Origin: Paenibacillus xylanexedens
GTDB taxonomy: Bacteria; Bacillota; Bacilli; Paenibacillales; Paenibacillaceae
Direction of reading: 5' to 3'
Assembly (NCBI RefSeq): GCF_017874615.1
Contig: NZ_JAGIKV010000017.1
Coordinates: 62,001-126,000, forward strand
DNA length: 64,000 nucleotides
Of this stretch, positions 17,876 to 26,007 are shown piece after piece. Each line of letters starts with the position of its first letter. Position 1 is the first letter of the stretch. The notes below the pieces were generated by a model. It saw only the letters and a program-made list of their open reading frames with translations, did not search any database and was not told the origin of the DNA. The position numbers and the translations under genes are program-made.

Positions 17876-18272
17876 GGTTTGTCCTCCTCATGTCTTTAGA
17901 TAAGTCGGGTGCGCAAGCGAATCCCTCTCATCATACAAGCAAACCGAATTTCACAATAAGTGAATCCGCTTGAGTGTTTCATTTTGACTTATTCACTTTT
18001 GTATTGTATCACTTGGCGTGAAGCTTTTCCATAACCTTCTTTTAGAAGTTCGTGAAAAATCGGTGGTTTGTGATGAATAATCCTTGGCCTATCAAGCAAA
18101 AATCGTACTGTACAAGGTACTAAATTCCAAAAGCAGACTTAAGGAGCCTCGCAAATCCATCGCATGAAGTATAACCTTTTACCTGAAAACCATGCATTTT
18201 TTAGATATTCATCCTCAATTCACATATAATGTTCCTGAATATGGATTCGAAAGTATATAGGAGGTCGCGATC
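17876..18272. other. Intergenic region between tkt and hypothetical membrane gene
   Basis: A 397-bp divergent gap. It carries 8-bp inverted repeats AAGTGAAT/ATTCACTT (about 17958-18000) on the tkt side, possibly an operator, and TATAAT at 18225-18230 on the right as a candidate -10 for the next gene. No gene is supported. Confidence 0.4.
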
Positions 18273-18752
18273 ATGCCAGATCCTGCTGCTCACCCATCAA
18301 CATCGGTAAAACACTCATTACCCTGGCTATCCGGTATTTTAACGGGAATTCTCTCGGGAGTTGTCCTTGGATTTTTCCTCAAAGTGATTCAGGCCATCAC
18401 AGGTGAACAAGTATATACTCTGCTGCTGAATATTGATTTTGTGCCTGGTCTTCCGCCAACCTTACCCGAATTCATTGAATTTGCTTTGCATCTCATCGTG
18501 TCCGTTGTCATCGGTATCTTCTATCTGTGGTGGGTAAGACATTCAGGCAGCCCTATGATCAAAGGAATTTTACTTGGTGCAGTCTCGTCCTTGCTCTATA
18601 TTCCACTTTCTCAATTGTCATCACGTGTGCCAGACCTGTACGATGTGTCCGCCATCCTCTACTGGATTGCAGGACATCTGCTGTTTGGTATTATGCTTGG
18701 CTTGTGCGGAAAGTATATCAACACAACAAAAAAAGCGAATCCCGCTTCGTAA
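18273..18752 (+). CDS. Hypothetical four-helix membrane protein
   Basis: 159 residues with four hydrophobic segments (roughly residues 18-40, 62-82, 92-112, 122-145) and a short basic tail. It resembles small YagU/DUF1440-like membrane proteins in shape, but I do not recognise the family firmly. TAGGAGG lies 8 nt before the ATG, and a strong terminator follows, so it is a single-gene unit. Confidence 0.7.
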   Translation: MPDPAAHPSTSVKHSLPWLSGILTGILSGVVLGFFLKVIQAITGEQVYTLLLNIDFVPGLPPTLPEFIEFALHLIVSVVIGIFYLWWVRHSGSPMIKGILLGAVSSLLYIPLSQLSSRVPDLYDVSAILYWIAGHLLFGIMLGLCGKYINTTKKANPAS

Positions 18753-18776
18753 ACGAATTGGGGTCGCTTTTTTGTT
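18725..18776 (+). terminator. Intrinsic terminator after hypothetical membrane gene
   Basis: AACAAAAAAAGCGA (18725-18738) pairs with TCGCTTTTTTGTT (18764-18776); the T run follows on the plus strand. The mirrored A run allows some bidirectional function with purU. Confidence 0.8.
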
Positions 18777-18833
18777 AGCCTGTAGTCTATTGCGTGGTTC
18801 CGAATCAACCTTGCACAGTGTTAAAGCGCGAGC

Positions 18834-19727
18834 TTAAAATACAACGGTTTTATTTTCGTGAACGAGAACACGGTCTTCGACATGCCATTTCACAGCACGT
18901 GCGAGCACAACACGCTCTATAGTACGTCCAATGCGCTTCAGTTCGGTTACATCGTCCCCGTGGCTTACACGCTGCACGTCCTGTTCAATAATCGGGCCGC
19001 CATCTAATTCTTCCGTAACATAGTGCGCTGTCGCACCGATAATTTTGACACCGCGGTTGTACGCCTGCGCATACGGTTTCCCCCCCACAAAGGCTGGCAG
19101 GAACGAATGGTGGATATTAATGATTCGATTACGGTAGTGCTCAATGAACATGGGAGAGATGATTTGCATGTAACGAGCCAAAATGATCACATCCACATCG
19201 TTGCCGATGACGTCCAGTTGGCGCTGTTCCGCTTCTTTCTTCGTATCTGCTGTAACTGGGATATGATGATATGGAATGCCAAATGATTCTACATAATCCT
19301 TCATGTCCAGATGGTTGCTGACCACAAGAGCAATATCTGCATCCAGATCGCCTGCCTGCCATTGCCACAATAATTCAACCAGACAGTGATCTTCTTTGGA
19401 TACAAAGATAGCCAGTTTCTTCTTGCGGCTAACCGCAGATAACGTCCATTCCATCTGGAAACGGCTTGCTACTTCTGCAAAATCAGCTTCGAGTTTCGGT
19501 AAATTGACCAACAATTGCGGAAGATCAAACTCAATGCGCATAAAGAACATGCCGCCAGCAGGGTCCATTGTATATTGGTCCGATTGAACAATGTTTGCAC
19601 CATGCTGGTGCAGGAAGTGAGAGACGGCAGCTACAATTCCTGGACCATCCGGACAGGAAATAAGCATGCGCGCACGATCAGCGCGGTTTTTAGAATCAGG
19701 GCGTACTTGTTTAGCGTGGATCTCCAT
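18834..19727 (-). CDS. purU: Formyltetrahydrofolate deformylase
   Basis: 297 residues. An N-terminal ACT domain (about 20-100, RMLISCPDGPGIVAAVSHFLHQ) is followed by a formyltransferase-fold hydrolase domain. The catalytic segment shows RYMQIISPMF, NIHHSFLPAFVGGKPYAQA and GATAHYVTEELDGGPIIEQD. It hydrolyses 10-formyl-THF to formate and THF, balancing the one-carbon pool. The C-terminal Asp-containing GDDVTELKRIGR is intact. Confidence 0.95.
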   Translation of the reverse strand: MEIHAKQVRPDSKNRADRARMLISCPDGPGIVAAVSHFLHQHGANIVQSDQYTMDPAGGMFFMRIEFDLPQLLVNLPKLEADFAEVASRFQMEWTLSAVSRKKKLAIFVSKEDHCLVELLWQWQAGDLDADIALVVSNHLDMKDYVESFGIPYHHIPVTADTKKEAEQRQLDVIGNDVDVIILARYMQIISPMFIEHYRNRIINIHHSFLPAFVGGKPYAQAYNRGVKIIGATAHYVTEELDGGPIIEQDVQRVSHGDDVTELKRIGRTIERVVLARAVKWHVEDRVLVHENKTVVF

Positions 19728-19769
19728 CGGGTTATTCTTCCTCCTTCAATTAAGCCATGACCTGCGGGG

Positions 19770-20876
19770 TTAACCCGCAAGCCATGCAATCAAGCGATGA
19801 TTCAGTTGTTCTTCATTCAAATGCGGGAACAAAGCAGCTTCAGTCACCATGTCATAGAGGCGTTCCAGCGGTTCGCGCGGATCTGCCTTTTTGGCTTTGG
19901 CATCATTTTTGAGCAATGTCCACACATCCAGAATATACGAACGAGACTCAATCTCTTTACCTTTGAAAAAGTGTTGCAACTGTTCTACTTCAGTCAGGAA
20001 TTCCTGGCCGAATCGACCGGCAACATCCCCACGAAGCAGCGCAATCTCAACCTCATACATTGGACGCTGTGTCTTGGACTCTTTACCAATCCAAGGTGTC
20101 TCCAAAATAAATGGACGTCCTTGAAGCTTCTCATGGTTGACAATGCGGTTAATCGCCTCAAACCCGATCCAGCCAGAGCCAATTGGTGTATGACGGTCCT
20201 TGTGCGCACCCACAGCATTCTTACTATCATTAATATGCATTACGGCAATGCGGTCAAGTCCTACCGTACGATCGAATTGTTCCAGTACACCGTCAATATC
20301 GTTAACAATATCGTATCCGGCATCATGAATGTGGCATGTATCCATACACACAGTCAGGCGCTCGTTATACGTTACTTTCTCAATGATCTGGGCGATCTCT
20401 TCGAAACTGCGACCCATCTCCGTACCTTTGCCAGCCATGGTCTCCAGAGCGATGTTCACATCCGTGTCTTTCACACCCTCCAGCACTTCATTCAACCCTT
20501 CTGCGATCCGTCCGATCCCATAGTGGGCATCTTTGTCTGTAAATGCGCCGGGATGTAATACGATGTTTTTCACACCAATGGCATGTGTACGACGAATCTC
20601 CTCCTGAAGGAAATCTACAGCCAGTCTAAACGTGTTATCTTTGTATGAGCCAAGATTAACAATGTACGGTGCATGGACAACGATATCTTCCATTCCACCC
20701 TCTTGCATGGCAACCTTGCCTTCTTCAATATACATGGACTCAATTGGCTTGCGACGCGTATTCTGTGGTGCACCCGTATATATCATAAACGAACTGGAAC
20801 CGTACGAGGACGCTTCCTTCGTTGCACTCAATAATCCCTTGTCCGAAAAGGACACGTGGGAGCCGATTTTCAGCAT
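19770..20876 (-). CDS. nfo: Endonuclease IV (deoxyribonuclease IV) with C-terminal extension
   Basis: 368 residues. Zinc ligands of the AP endonuclease 2 TIM barrel are visible: VVHAPYIVNLGS, NIVLHPGAF, ALETMAGKGTEMG, CMDTCHIHDAGYD, MHINDSK, GAHKDRHTPIGSGWIGF and ILETPW. It incises abasic sites in base excision repair. The barrel normally ends near residue 285-297; here about 75 more residues follow, forming a charged helical extension with a DPREPLERLYDMV segment. Its role is unknown. It lies 42 bp upstream of purU. Confidence 0.93.
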   Translation of the reverse strand: MLKIGSHVSFSDKGLLSATKEASSYGSSSFMIYTGAPQNTRRKPIESMYIEEGKVAMQEGGMEDIVVHAPYIVNLGSYKDNTFRLAVDFLQEEIRRTHAIGVKNIVLHPGAFTDKDAHYGIGRIAEGLNEVLEGVKDTDVNIALETMAGKGTEMGRSFEEIAQIIEKVTYNERLTVCMDTCHIHDAGYDIVNDIDGVLEQFDRTVGLDRIAVMHINDSKNAVGAHKDRHTPIGSGWIGFEAINRIVNHEKLQGRPFILETPWIGKESKTQRPMYEVEIALLRGDVAGRFGQEFLTEVEQLQHFFKGKEIESRSYILDVWTLLKNDAKAKKADPREPLERLYDMVTEAALFPHLNEEQLNHRLIAWLAG

Positions 20877-21046
20877 TATTGATCCCCCTTATTCTGAATT
20901 ATCCCTTATTCTAACGCGATTATCGAAATAAATCTAGAAATGCGCTATAATTCGGGATAGAGGCTATTTTTGACAGCTAATATGTGGAACATGGGTAGGC
21001 GGAATCCGTCTTTCCGTGAAAATCAATGAACCGAGGTGACTCCGCA

Positions 21047-21514
21047 ATGATTTTCGACTCCTACGCGATAATACTGAACAGCTATTCCCCCAGCAATTGG
21101 TTTATGAATACGATCGCATTCTGGACTTTTTTATTGCTAGGCAGCATGTGTATCGGTGGATTTTTCATGATGCGCAAGTTTTTGAAAGTGCTACCAAAAG
21201 CAGACGGAAAGTCCAAACTGGATTGGCAGAATTATTGGGTTGAAGCCAGCCGTCACTTATGGACAGATGAAGCCAAAGCTTTTTTGGATCAACTAGTGGA
21301 GCCTGTGCCCGGGCCATTTCGTGACATCGCCAAACATTCCATTGCTGCAGAGATCGGTAAGATTGCAGTTGAAGACAATGCCACGGAAGTATCGAGAGAT
21401 CATTGCATCAAAGGATACATTATTGCCACACCAAAGCGGGATAATAAGTTTTTGGTAAAATTTTTGGAGAAAAACAAAATCGATTATTCCCCTTATCAAC
21501 ATTTGATTAAATAA
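21047..21514 (+). CDS. DUF2621 family protein (YneK-like)
   Basis: 155 residues from MIFDSYAIILNSY. One membrane segment (about 18-45) is followed by a cytoplasmic domain WQNYWVEASRHLWTDEAKAFLD and a C-terminal GYIIATPKRDNKFLVKFLEKNKIDYSPY. This matches the DUF2621/YneK family of Bacillales, function unknown. CGAGGTGA precedes this ATG; the in-frame ATG at 21026 lacks a site. TATAAT at 20946-20951 is a plausible -10. Confidence 0.85.
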   Translation: MIFDSYAIILNSYSPSNWFMNTIAFWTFLLLGSMCIGGFFMMRKFLKVLPKADGKSKLDWQNYWVEASRHLWTDEAKAFLDQLVEPVPGPFRDIAKHSIAAEIGKIAVEDNATEVSRDHCIKGYIIATPKRDNKFLVKFLEKNKIDYSPYQHLIK

Positions 21515-21673
21515 AATAAAAGATGAGTTAAGTGGCATATAGATTTGGTTAATGAGATACAGATATGCTCCGTCAGGTAAGTTGTTCCCAACAGGCAGTG
21601 CTTACCGTACGGGGCTGTTTGTCGATCCAACGGTATATCTCAGCGCAGTGAAAATACAGAGAGGATGTTTGAT

Positions 21674-22585
21674 ATGAAAATCGCCATTTGTGGAGGTACC
21701 GGATTTGTGGGAGGAGCACTTGTAGATTACTGGCTGCAAGCCGGGCACCATGTGAAAGTTATTACACGAAAACTGCCTGACTTGCATACTCCAAGTAAAA
21801 ATCTTACATATATATCGTGGGAACAAGTCGAAGAACAACCTCACTTGCTTGAAGGTATGGACGCTCTCGTTAACCTTGCCGGAGAAACGCTGAATCAACG
21901 TTGGACAACCAAGGCGAAGCTGGAGATTGTTGAATCCAGAGTCACGACCGTAGCGCGGGTAGCCCGATTGGTAGAATCCCTGGAACAAAAGCCGGAAGTG
22001 GTCGTTCAGGCTTCTGCCATGGCCATCTATGGAACCTCTCCTACCGAAACCTTTGACGAGAGCAGTCCGCAAAAATCAATAAATTTCCCGTCCCGGGTCT
22101 CGGAACAATGGGAAGTTGCAGCAGATGCAATCAAAAATGTAAGACTCGTTAAAATCCGGGTAAGTCTGGTTCTTGGACATAAAAGAGGTGCGTTTCCATT
22201 GATGAAACTTCCTTATATGTTGGGTGTTGGTGGCAAGATCGGCAGTGGCAAGCAATGGACTAGCTGGATTCACATTATGGATATCGTAAGACTCATTGAT
22301 TTTAGCATTCAAAATAAACAAGTGTCAGGTCCGGTCAATGCTTCCTCACCAAATCCTGTTACCAATGATGAATTCGGTCGTACGGTCGGTAAAGTGTATC
22401 ATCGCCCTCACTGGTTCCCCGTACCCAGCTTCCTGATTAAAACCTTGGTCGGAGAACTATCCGTTGTCGTGCTTCAAGGGCAAAGAGTCATTCCGCAAAA
22501 AGCTCTCGACCACGGATTCCAGTTCACCTTCCCAACCTTAACCCAGGCACTGGAAGATCTGAAACACCGCGGCTTATCTGACTGA
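21674..22585 (+). CDS. TIGR01777-family NAD(P) epimerase-like protein
   Basis: 303 residues. The Rossmann N-terminus is MKIAICGGTGFVGGALVDYW (GGTGFVG). The NLAGETLNQRW segment and an ASAMAIYG motif replace the classical YxxxK environment, as in YfcH/SDR39U1 proteins. The C-terminal third (VSGPVNASSPNPVTNDEF) and final QALEDLKHRGL match the family's DUF1731 domain. The substrate is unknown. The start was chosen from AGAGGA about 8 nt upstream. Confidence 0.9.
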   Translation: MKIAICGGTGFVGGALVDYWLQAGHHVKVITRKLPDLHTPSKNLTYISWEQVEEQPHLLEGMDALVNLAGETLNQRWTTKAKLEIVESRVTTVARVARLVESLEQKPEVVVQASAMAIYGTSPTETFDESSPQKSINFPSRVSEQWEVAADAIKNVRLVKIRVSLVLGHKRGAFPLMKLPYMLGVGGKIGSGKQWTSWIHIMDIVRLIDFSIQNKQVSGPVNASSPNPVTNDEFGRTVGKVYHRPHWFPVPSFLIKTLVGELSVVVLQGQRVIPQKALDHGFQFTFPTLTQALEDLKHRGLSD

Positions 22586-22597
22586 TTGAACTATGTC

Positions 22598-24370
22598 TTA
22601 TCCAACCGACCGATAAGTGTAGACTGATTCCGCAAGTGTAAATGTGTCTCCATCCGCCAATGGATACTCCTTATACGGAGCAAGAATATTACCCTGAAGA
22701 ATGGTGCCATTGACGGAACCCAGATCCTTAATCACATAGCCCGATTTGTTCCGGCTCAATTCCACATGAGCACGGGACACGCCGGTCGCTGTGTCCACCC
22801 ACTGAACCATGTCTGCTGATCTTCCGATGACAAAAGATGCTCCTTGCACATCCATCCGTTCATGTTGGTCACCGGTGCCAGATCTTCGTTCAAGATAATA
22901 AGACGCCATCGCCGGGCCTGCCCCTGTAACATTACCTCCACTCAGATTCTGCAAATTCACGGTTGCCTCCGCAACTGCATCCTGTCGAATTAGCTCTGAG
23001 GTTGAAGCTACCGTTTCCACATGGTGCTGAACGAACGGTGGTTCGGAGTGTTCAGGTGTCATATGCAGACTTTGATAACGGGAATGCTCGCTACCACCTT
23101 CTGAGGCAGATGCAATCGTTTGGTTTATGCGTTCCGCTGGCCTTTCAGCTGTATTCCAGCGCCAACTTTCCTGAAATTGTTCCTCATCCTCTTCCATTTG
23201 CTTACCTTTGTTCTTACCTAAATTGAATGAAAAAGAACGCTTATTCTCTGCGTCATTCTGAGGGTTTGCCTTGCGTTTCCATGTCCATCCTGCTACACCA
23301 AGCAAACCAAGGCTTAGTACCATGCACAGGATCATCTGCGTCTGTCCTGGTTGCTCCATGTATATAAATCTCCATACCAATGCCATGGCAACCATGCAGC
23401 CCAATATGATATAGGTTACTTTGGAAGATCCGGGCTTCTCCTCCACTTCCATATCAACACGATCTAACGAATCGTACGGGTTACTTCCTCTATTATCCAT
23501 GCTGTCTGAGCTCTCTAATGAAGATTGCTCAGGTGAGCGCCTGCCTGGAAAGGTTCGAGATCTCAGCGGAATGTCTTCAACCTCAGATTCACTCTTATTG
23601 TGCGGCTGACGGAAATTTAGTTGCGGCCCCACAGGAGCATTTTGAACGGGAGCACCGGATTGATATGGCCGAGAAATACCTGTGGCTAGCCTGCTATCTC
23701 GCTCAGAAATCGAAGAATGAAGATCACCTCTTGAATCATTGGTTGTTTCCGAAGTTCTGGACGAGAGAAATGCTGCGCCTCCTCCATTCGCTTGCTCGTC
23801 AGCGTATAATTCCAGCAGAAGCTCTCGCAACTGTCTGATATCCCAGCGTTCGTTGTCACATAACTGCAGAACACGCTGAATGCCTTCTCCCTGCAGTTCC
23901 TGTACATGTGCCATCAGCCTGATCACCAGCTCACGGAATTGCTGAGGTGTTGGATCAACTTCAACTGTATCCATGATTGGTACATATACCATCCCAAGTT
24001 CACCCTGTTCGAATGAACCGTTAATGAATAAGTACTCTTCCTGGATCAATAATTTACGAGGCTCCAGCATATATTGTCGGCATTCCGTGAAGGCATCAGC
24101 TAGTTGGAACAACAAACCATACAGAACACGCAATTTGATTTTGCTTGACTTTAACATCTGCGATAACATCTTGTACCCTGATATGTCGTACTGCAAAGTT
24201 ACATTTCGATCGACTTCCCGAATATGAACAGGAAGAAGTCGCGGAATCTGATTGGAGGACAACATCCCCATCTGTACCCGGCTCAATTCCTCCATTCGTA
24301 ATCCGTCCTCTTTCTCCAAAACCATGAACGCTCCGCCGTTACGAATAAAATCTCTCGTTAGTCCATACAT
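22598..24370 (-). CDS. DUF6382 and FHA domain protein of the Tad locus
   Basis: 590 residues. The N-terminal DUF6382 domain (about 1-190) is followed by a Ser/Gln-rich linker, two membrane segments (about 318-362) and an acidic linker. The C-terminal FHA domain (about 500-585) includes FVIGRSADMVQWVDTATGVS, SRAHVELSR and DLGSVNGTILQG, the residues that contact phosphothreonine. It is the last gene of the pilus operon. Known related proteins sit in Firmicute Tad loci. A link to Ser/Thr phosphorylation is inferred; no kinase gene lies nearby. Confidence 0.85.
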   Translation of the reverse strand: MYGLTRDFIRNGGAFMVLEKEDGLRMEELSRVQMGMLSSNQIPRLLPVHIREVDRNVTLQYDISGYKMLSQMLKSSKIKLRVLYGLLFQLADAFTECRQYMLEPRKLLIQEEYLFINGSFEQGELGMVYVPIMDTVEVDPTPQQFRELVIRLMAHVQELQGEGIQRVLQLCDNERWDIRQLRELLLELYADEQANGGGAAFLSSRTSETTNDSRGDLHSSISERDSRLATGISRPYQSGAPVQNAPVGPQLNFRQPHNKSESEVEDIPLRSRTFPGRRSPEQSSLESSDSMDNRGSNPYDSLDRVDMEVEEKPGSSKVTYIILGCMVAMALVWRFIYMEQPGQTQMILCMVLSLGLLGVAGWTWKRKANPQNDAENKRSFSFNLGKNKGKQMEEDEEQFQESWRWNTAERPAERINQTIASASEGGSEHSRYQSLHMTPEHSEPPFVQHHVETVASTSELIRQDAVAEATVNLQNLSGGNVTGAGPAMASYYLERRSGTGDQHERMDVQGASFVIGRSADMVQWVDTATGVSRAHVELSRNKSGYVIKDLGSVNGTILQGNILAPYKEYPLADGDTFTLAESVYTYRSVG

Positions 24371-24419
24371 GCCAATCCTCTCTTTCCATTGTTATTCTCA
24401 ACTTTTTCTACTTCTTCAC

Positions 24420-24938
24420 TTAAGGGAAAAGTCCCGGGATAAAGACCGTGATAAACCCGGGCAATACCGCCAGCATAAACGGAAACTTCAATGTCTTCTC
24501 TTTGTTTACCAGCTTGAGCGAACCGAGCATAAAAAAACCTGCAAGACTACCTGCCATGCCTCGAATTCTCTTCGCTGAATCTTTACGGAATAGAAGTATC
24601 ACTAGACCAATTGCGCCCGCGTACAAAACGGAGTAAATAATGACATGCATGCCAAAAGTAAGTCCCGTCCATGCGCCAATCCCACCAAACAATTTCACAT
24701 CTCCTGCCCCTACGGCTCCAATCGCGTACATCAGAAACAAAATGCCAAAACCTGCTGCAAATCCAGCGACTGAAAACAAGAAACCATCCCAACCTCCCCA
24801 TATGATATGGGCCAATACGCCAGCAACAGTCACGGGTAAAGTCAATCGATTTGGAATTTTCATTGAACGAATATCTGTAATAAAAGCTGCAATGACGTAT
24901 ATGCCACAGGCAATGTAAAACCATTCCACCTCCATCAT
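24420..24938 (-). CDS. Prepilin peptidase, A24 family (TadV/CpaA-like)
   Basis: 172 residues with about six hydrophobic segments. The two catalytic aspartates are in TDIRSMKIPNR and GAGDVKLFGG, the A24 signature. The protein lacks the N-terminal methylase domain of PilD, like TadV/CpaA. It cleaves the leader of Flp and TadE-type prepilins. The start MMEVEW follows GAAGGG and lies 8 bp downstream of the preceding gene's stop; an upstream extension would overlap that gene heavily. Confidence 0.9.
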   Translation of the reverse strand: MMEVEWFYIACGIYVIAAFITDIRSMKIPNRLTLPVTVAGVLAHIIWGGWDGFLFSVAGFAAGFGILFLMYAIGAVGAGDVKLFGGIGAWTGLTFGMHVIIYSVLYAGAIGLVILLFRKDSAKRIRGMAGSLAGFFMLGSLKLVNKEKTLKFPFMLAVLPGFITVFIPGLFP

Positions 24939-24946
24939 TCCCTTCG

Positions 24947-25978
24947 TTATTTTCTGGAGGCCACGGTAAACGTAGTCTCCGTCTTGGCACCGTCCCCTGT
25001 CTCGACAACAAAACTCCATGTTCCTTCTGTTGTCCGAGTACCAACAAACCAGTTCCATTCAATAATTCCATTCTCATCTGCGGTGGCCCAGCCGATGTGC
25101 TTCGCAGAACTTTCACCTGACTTGTAAAATATCGTTAAGTTGGCTGTCGCTCCTGGTTCTACCTTCACCTTGATCGTTGCATTGTTGCCTATGTATGCCG
25201 GGTCAGGCTTCGACAGTACCGTTGCTGAACCCGCAGTATCCCCGTCTCCTGCGCTGCCATCTGATCCTTCTCCGGTATCTCCAATCCATACCCGTTCTGC
25301 CGCAGCAGCCTGAATCCGAATTGGTTTACTGAGAAAGGGGACTTTTATAGGCAATTCATAACTCAGTTCAAGTCGGAAATATGGATTTGTTTTGTTTTTG
25401 AGATCTGGTATCGAAATACCATTCACATGAACACGTTCCATATTAAGCAGCGTTGGCTCGATAAAAGGTTGAAGCAGCGGTTTTACCGTGGGATCAAGTA
25501 CGGTTTCCAAGACGGATGTTTTGATCTCCTGTAGTGGCTGTTCACCACTGGCCGCCGCTGAACGTACCCAATCACTTAAAGGCTCGGGTAGAGAAGAAGC
25601 ATAACCTTCTGCCCATTCCGTCAGCGATAACTCTGGTATCTTCCAGCCCCCTCCTGAACCTTCTCCGCCGGCAGAATCAGAAGGTGTGAATGCAAGGGAA
25701 ACGGGATATATTTTCGTTGACAATTGCTTCACCGCTTCACCCGCCGTGCTCTGTAACGCTGTGGAGATTAGAGTCATTTGCACTATGAAGATGAGAAACA
25801 TGATAAAGAATAGAAAGACAGGTAACACCAGTGAAGCTTCCAGAACCATGCTACCCTGTTCCTTTTTTGGAGAACATATCTGCTTTTTGAGAGACTTCAA
25901 ACGCTGCAATCTGATTATTCGTGTTAAACGAATCTGCTTTTGTGCGCTTTCTTTTTCATAATGTTGCTGCTTATCCAT
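24947..25978 (-). CDS. TadE-like pseudopilin with large C-terminal domain
   Basis: 343 residues. A basic N-terminus leads to EQGSMVLEASLVLPVFLFFIMFLIF (about 41-65), the TadE-type processing and membrane segment. The rest is extracellular. Near residues 235-343 it carries an Ig-like module (IGNNATIKVKVEPGATANLT, WNWFVGTRTTEGTWSFVVET) like surface-associated beta-sandwich repeats. It is probably a minor pilin with an adhesive or sensory head. Confidence 0.82.
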   Translation of the reverse strand: MDKQQHYEKESAQKQIRLTRIIRLQRLKSLKKQICSPKKEQGSMVLEASLVLPVFLFFIMFLIFIVQMTLISTALQSTAGEAVKQLSTKIYPVSLAFTPSDSAGGEGSGGGWKIPELSLTEWAEGYASSLPEPLSDWVRSAAASGEQPLQEIKTSVLETVLDPTVKPLLQPFIEPTLLNMERVHVNGISIPDLKNKTNPYFRLELSYELPIKVPFLSKPIRIQAAAAERVWIGDTGEGSDGSAGDGDTAGSATVLSKPDPAYIGNNATIKVKVEPGATANLTIFYKSGESSAKHIGWATADENGIIEWNWFVGTRTTEGTWSFVVETGDGAKTETTFTVASRK

Positions 25979-26007
25979 AATCCCTCCACCGAAACGATCC
26001 TAATTAT

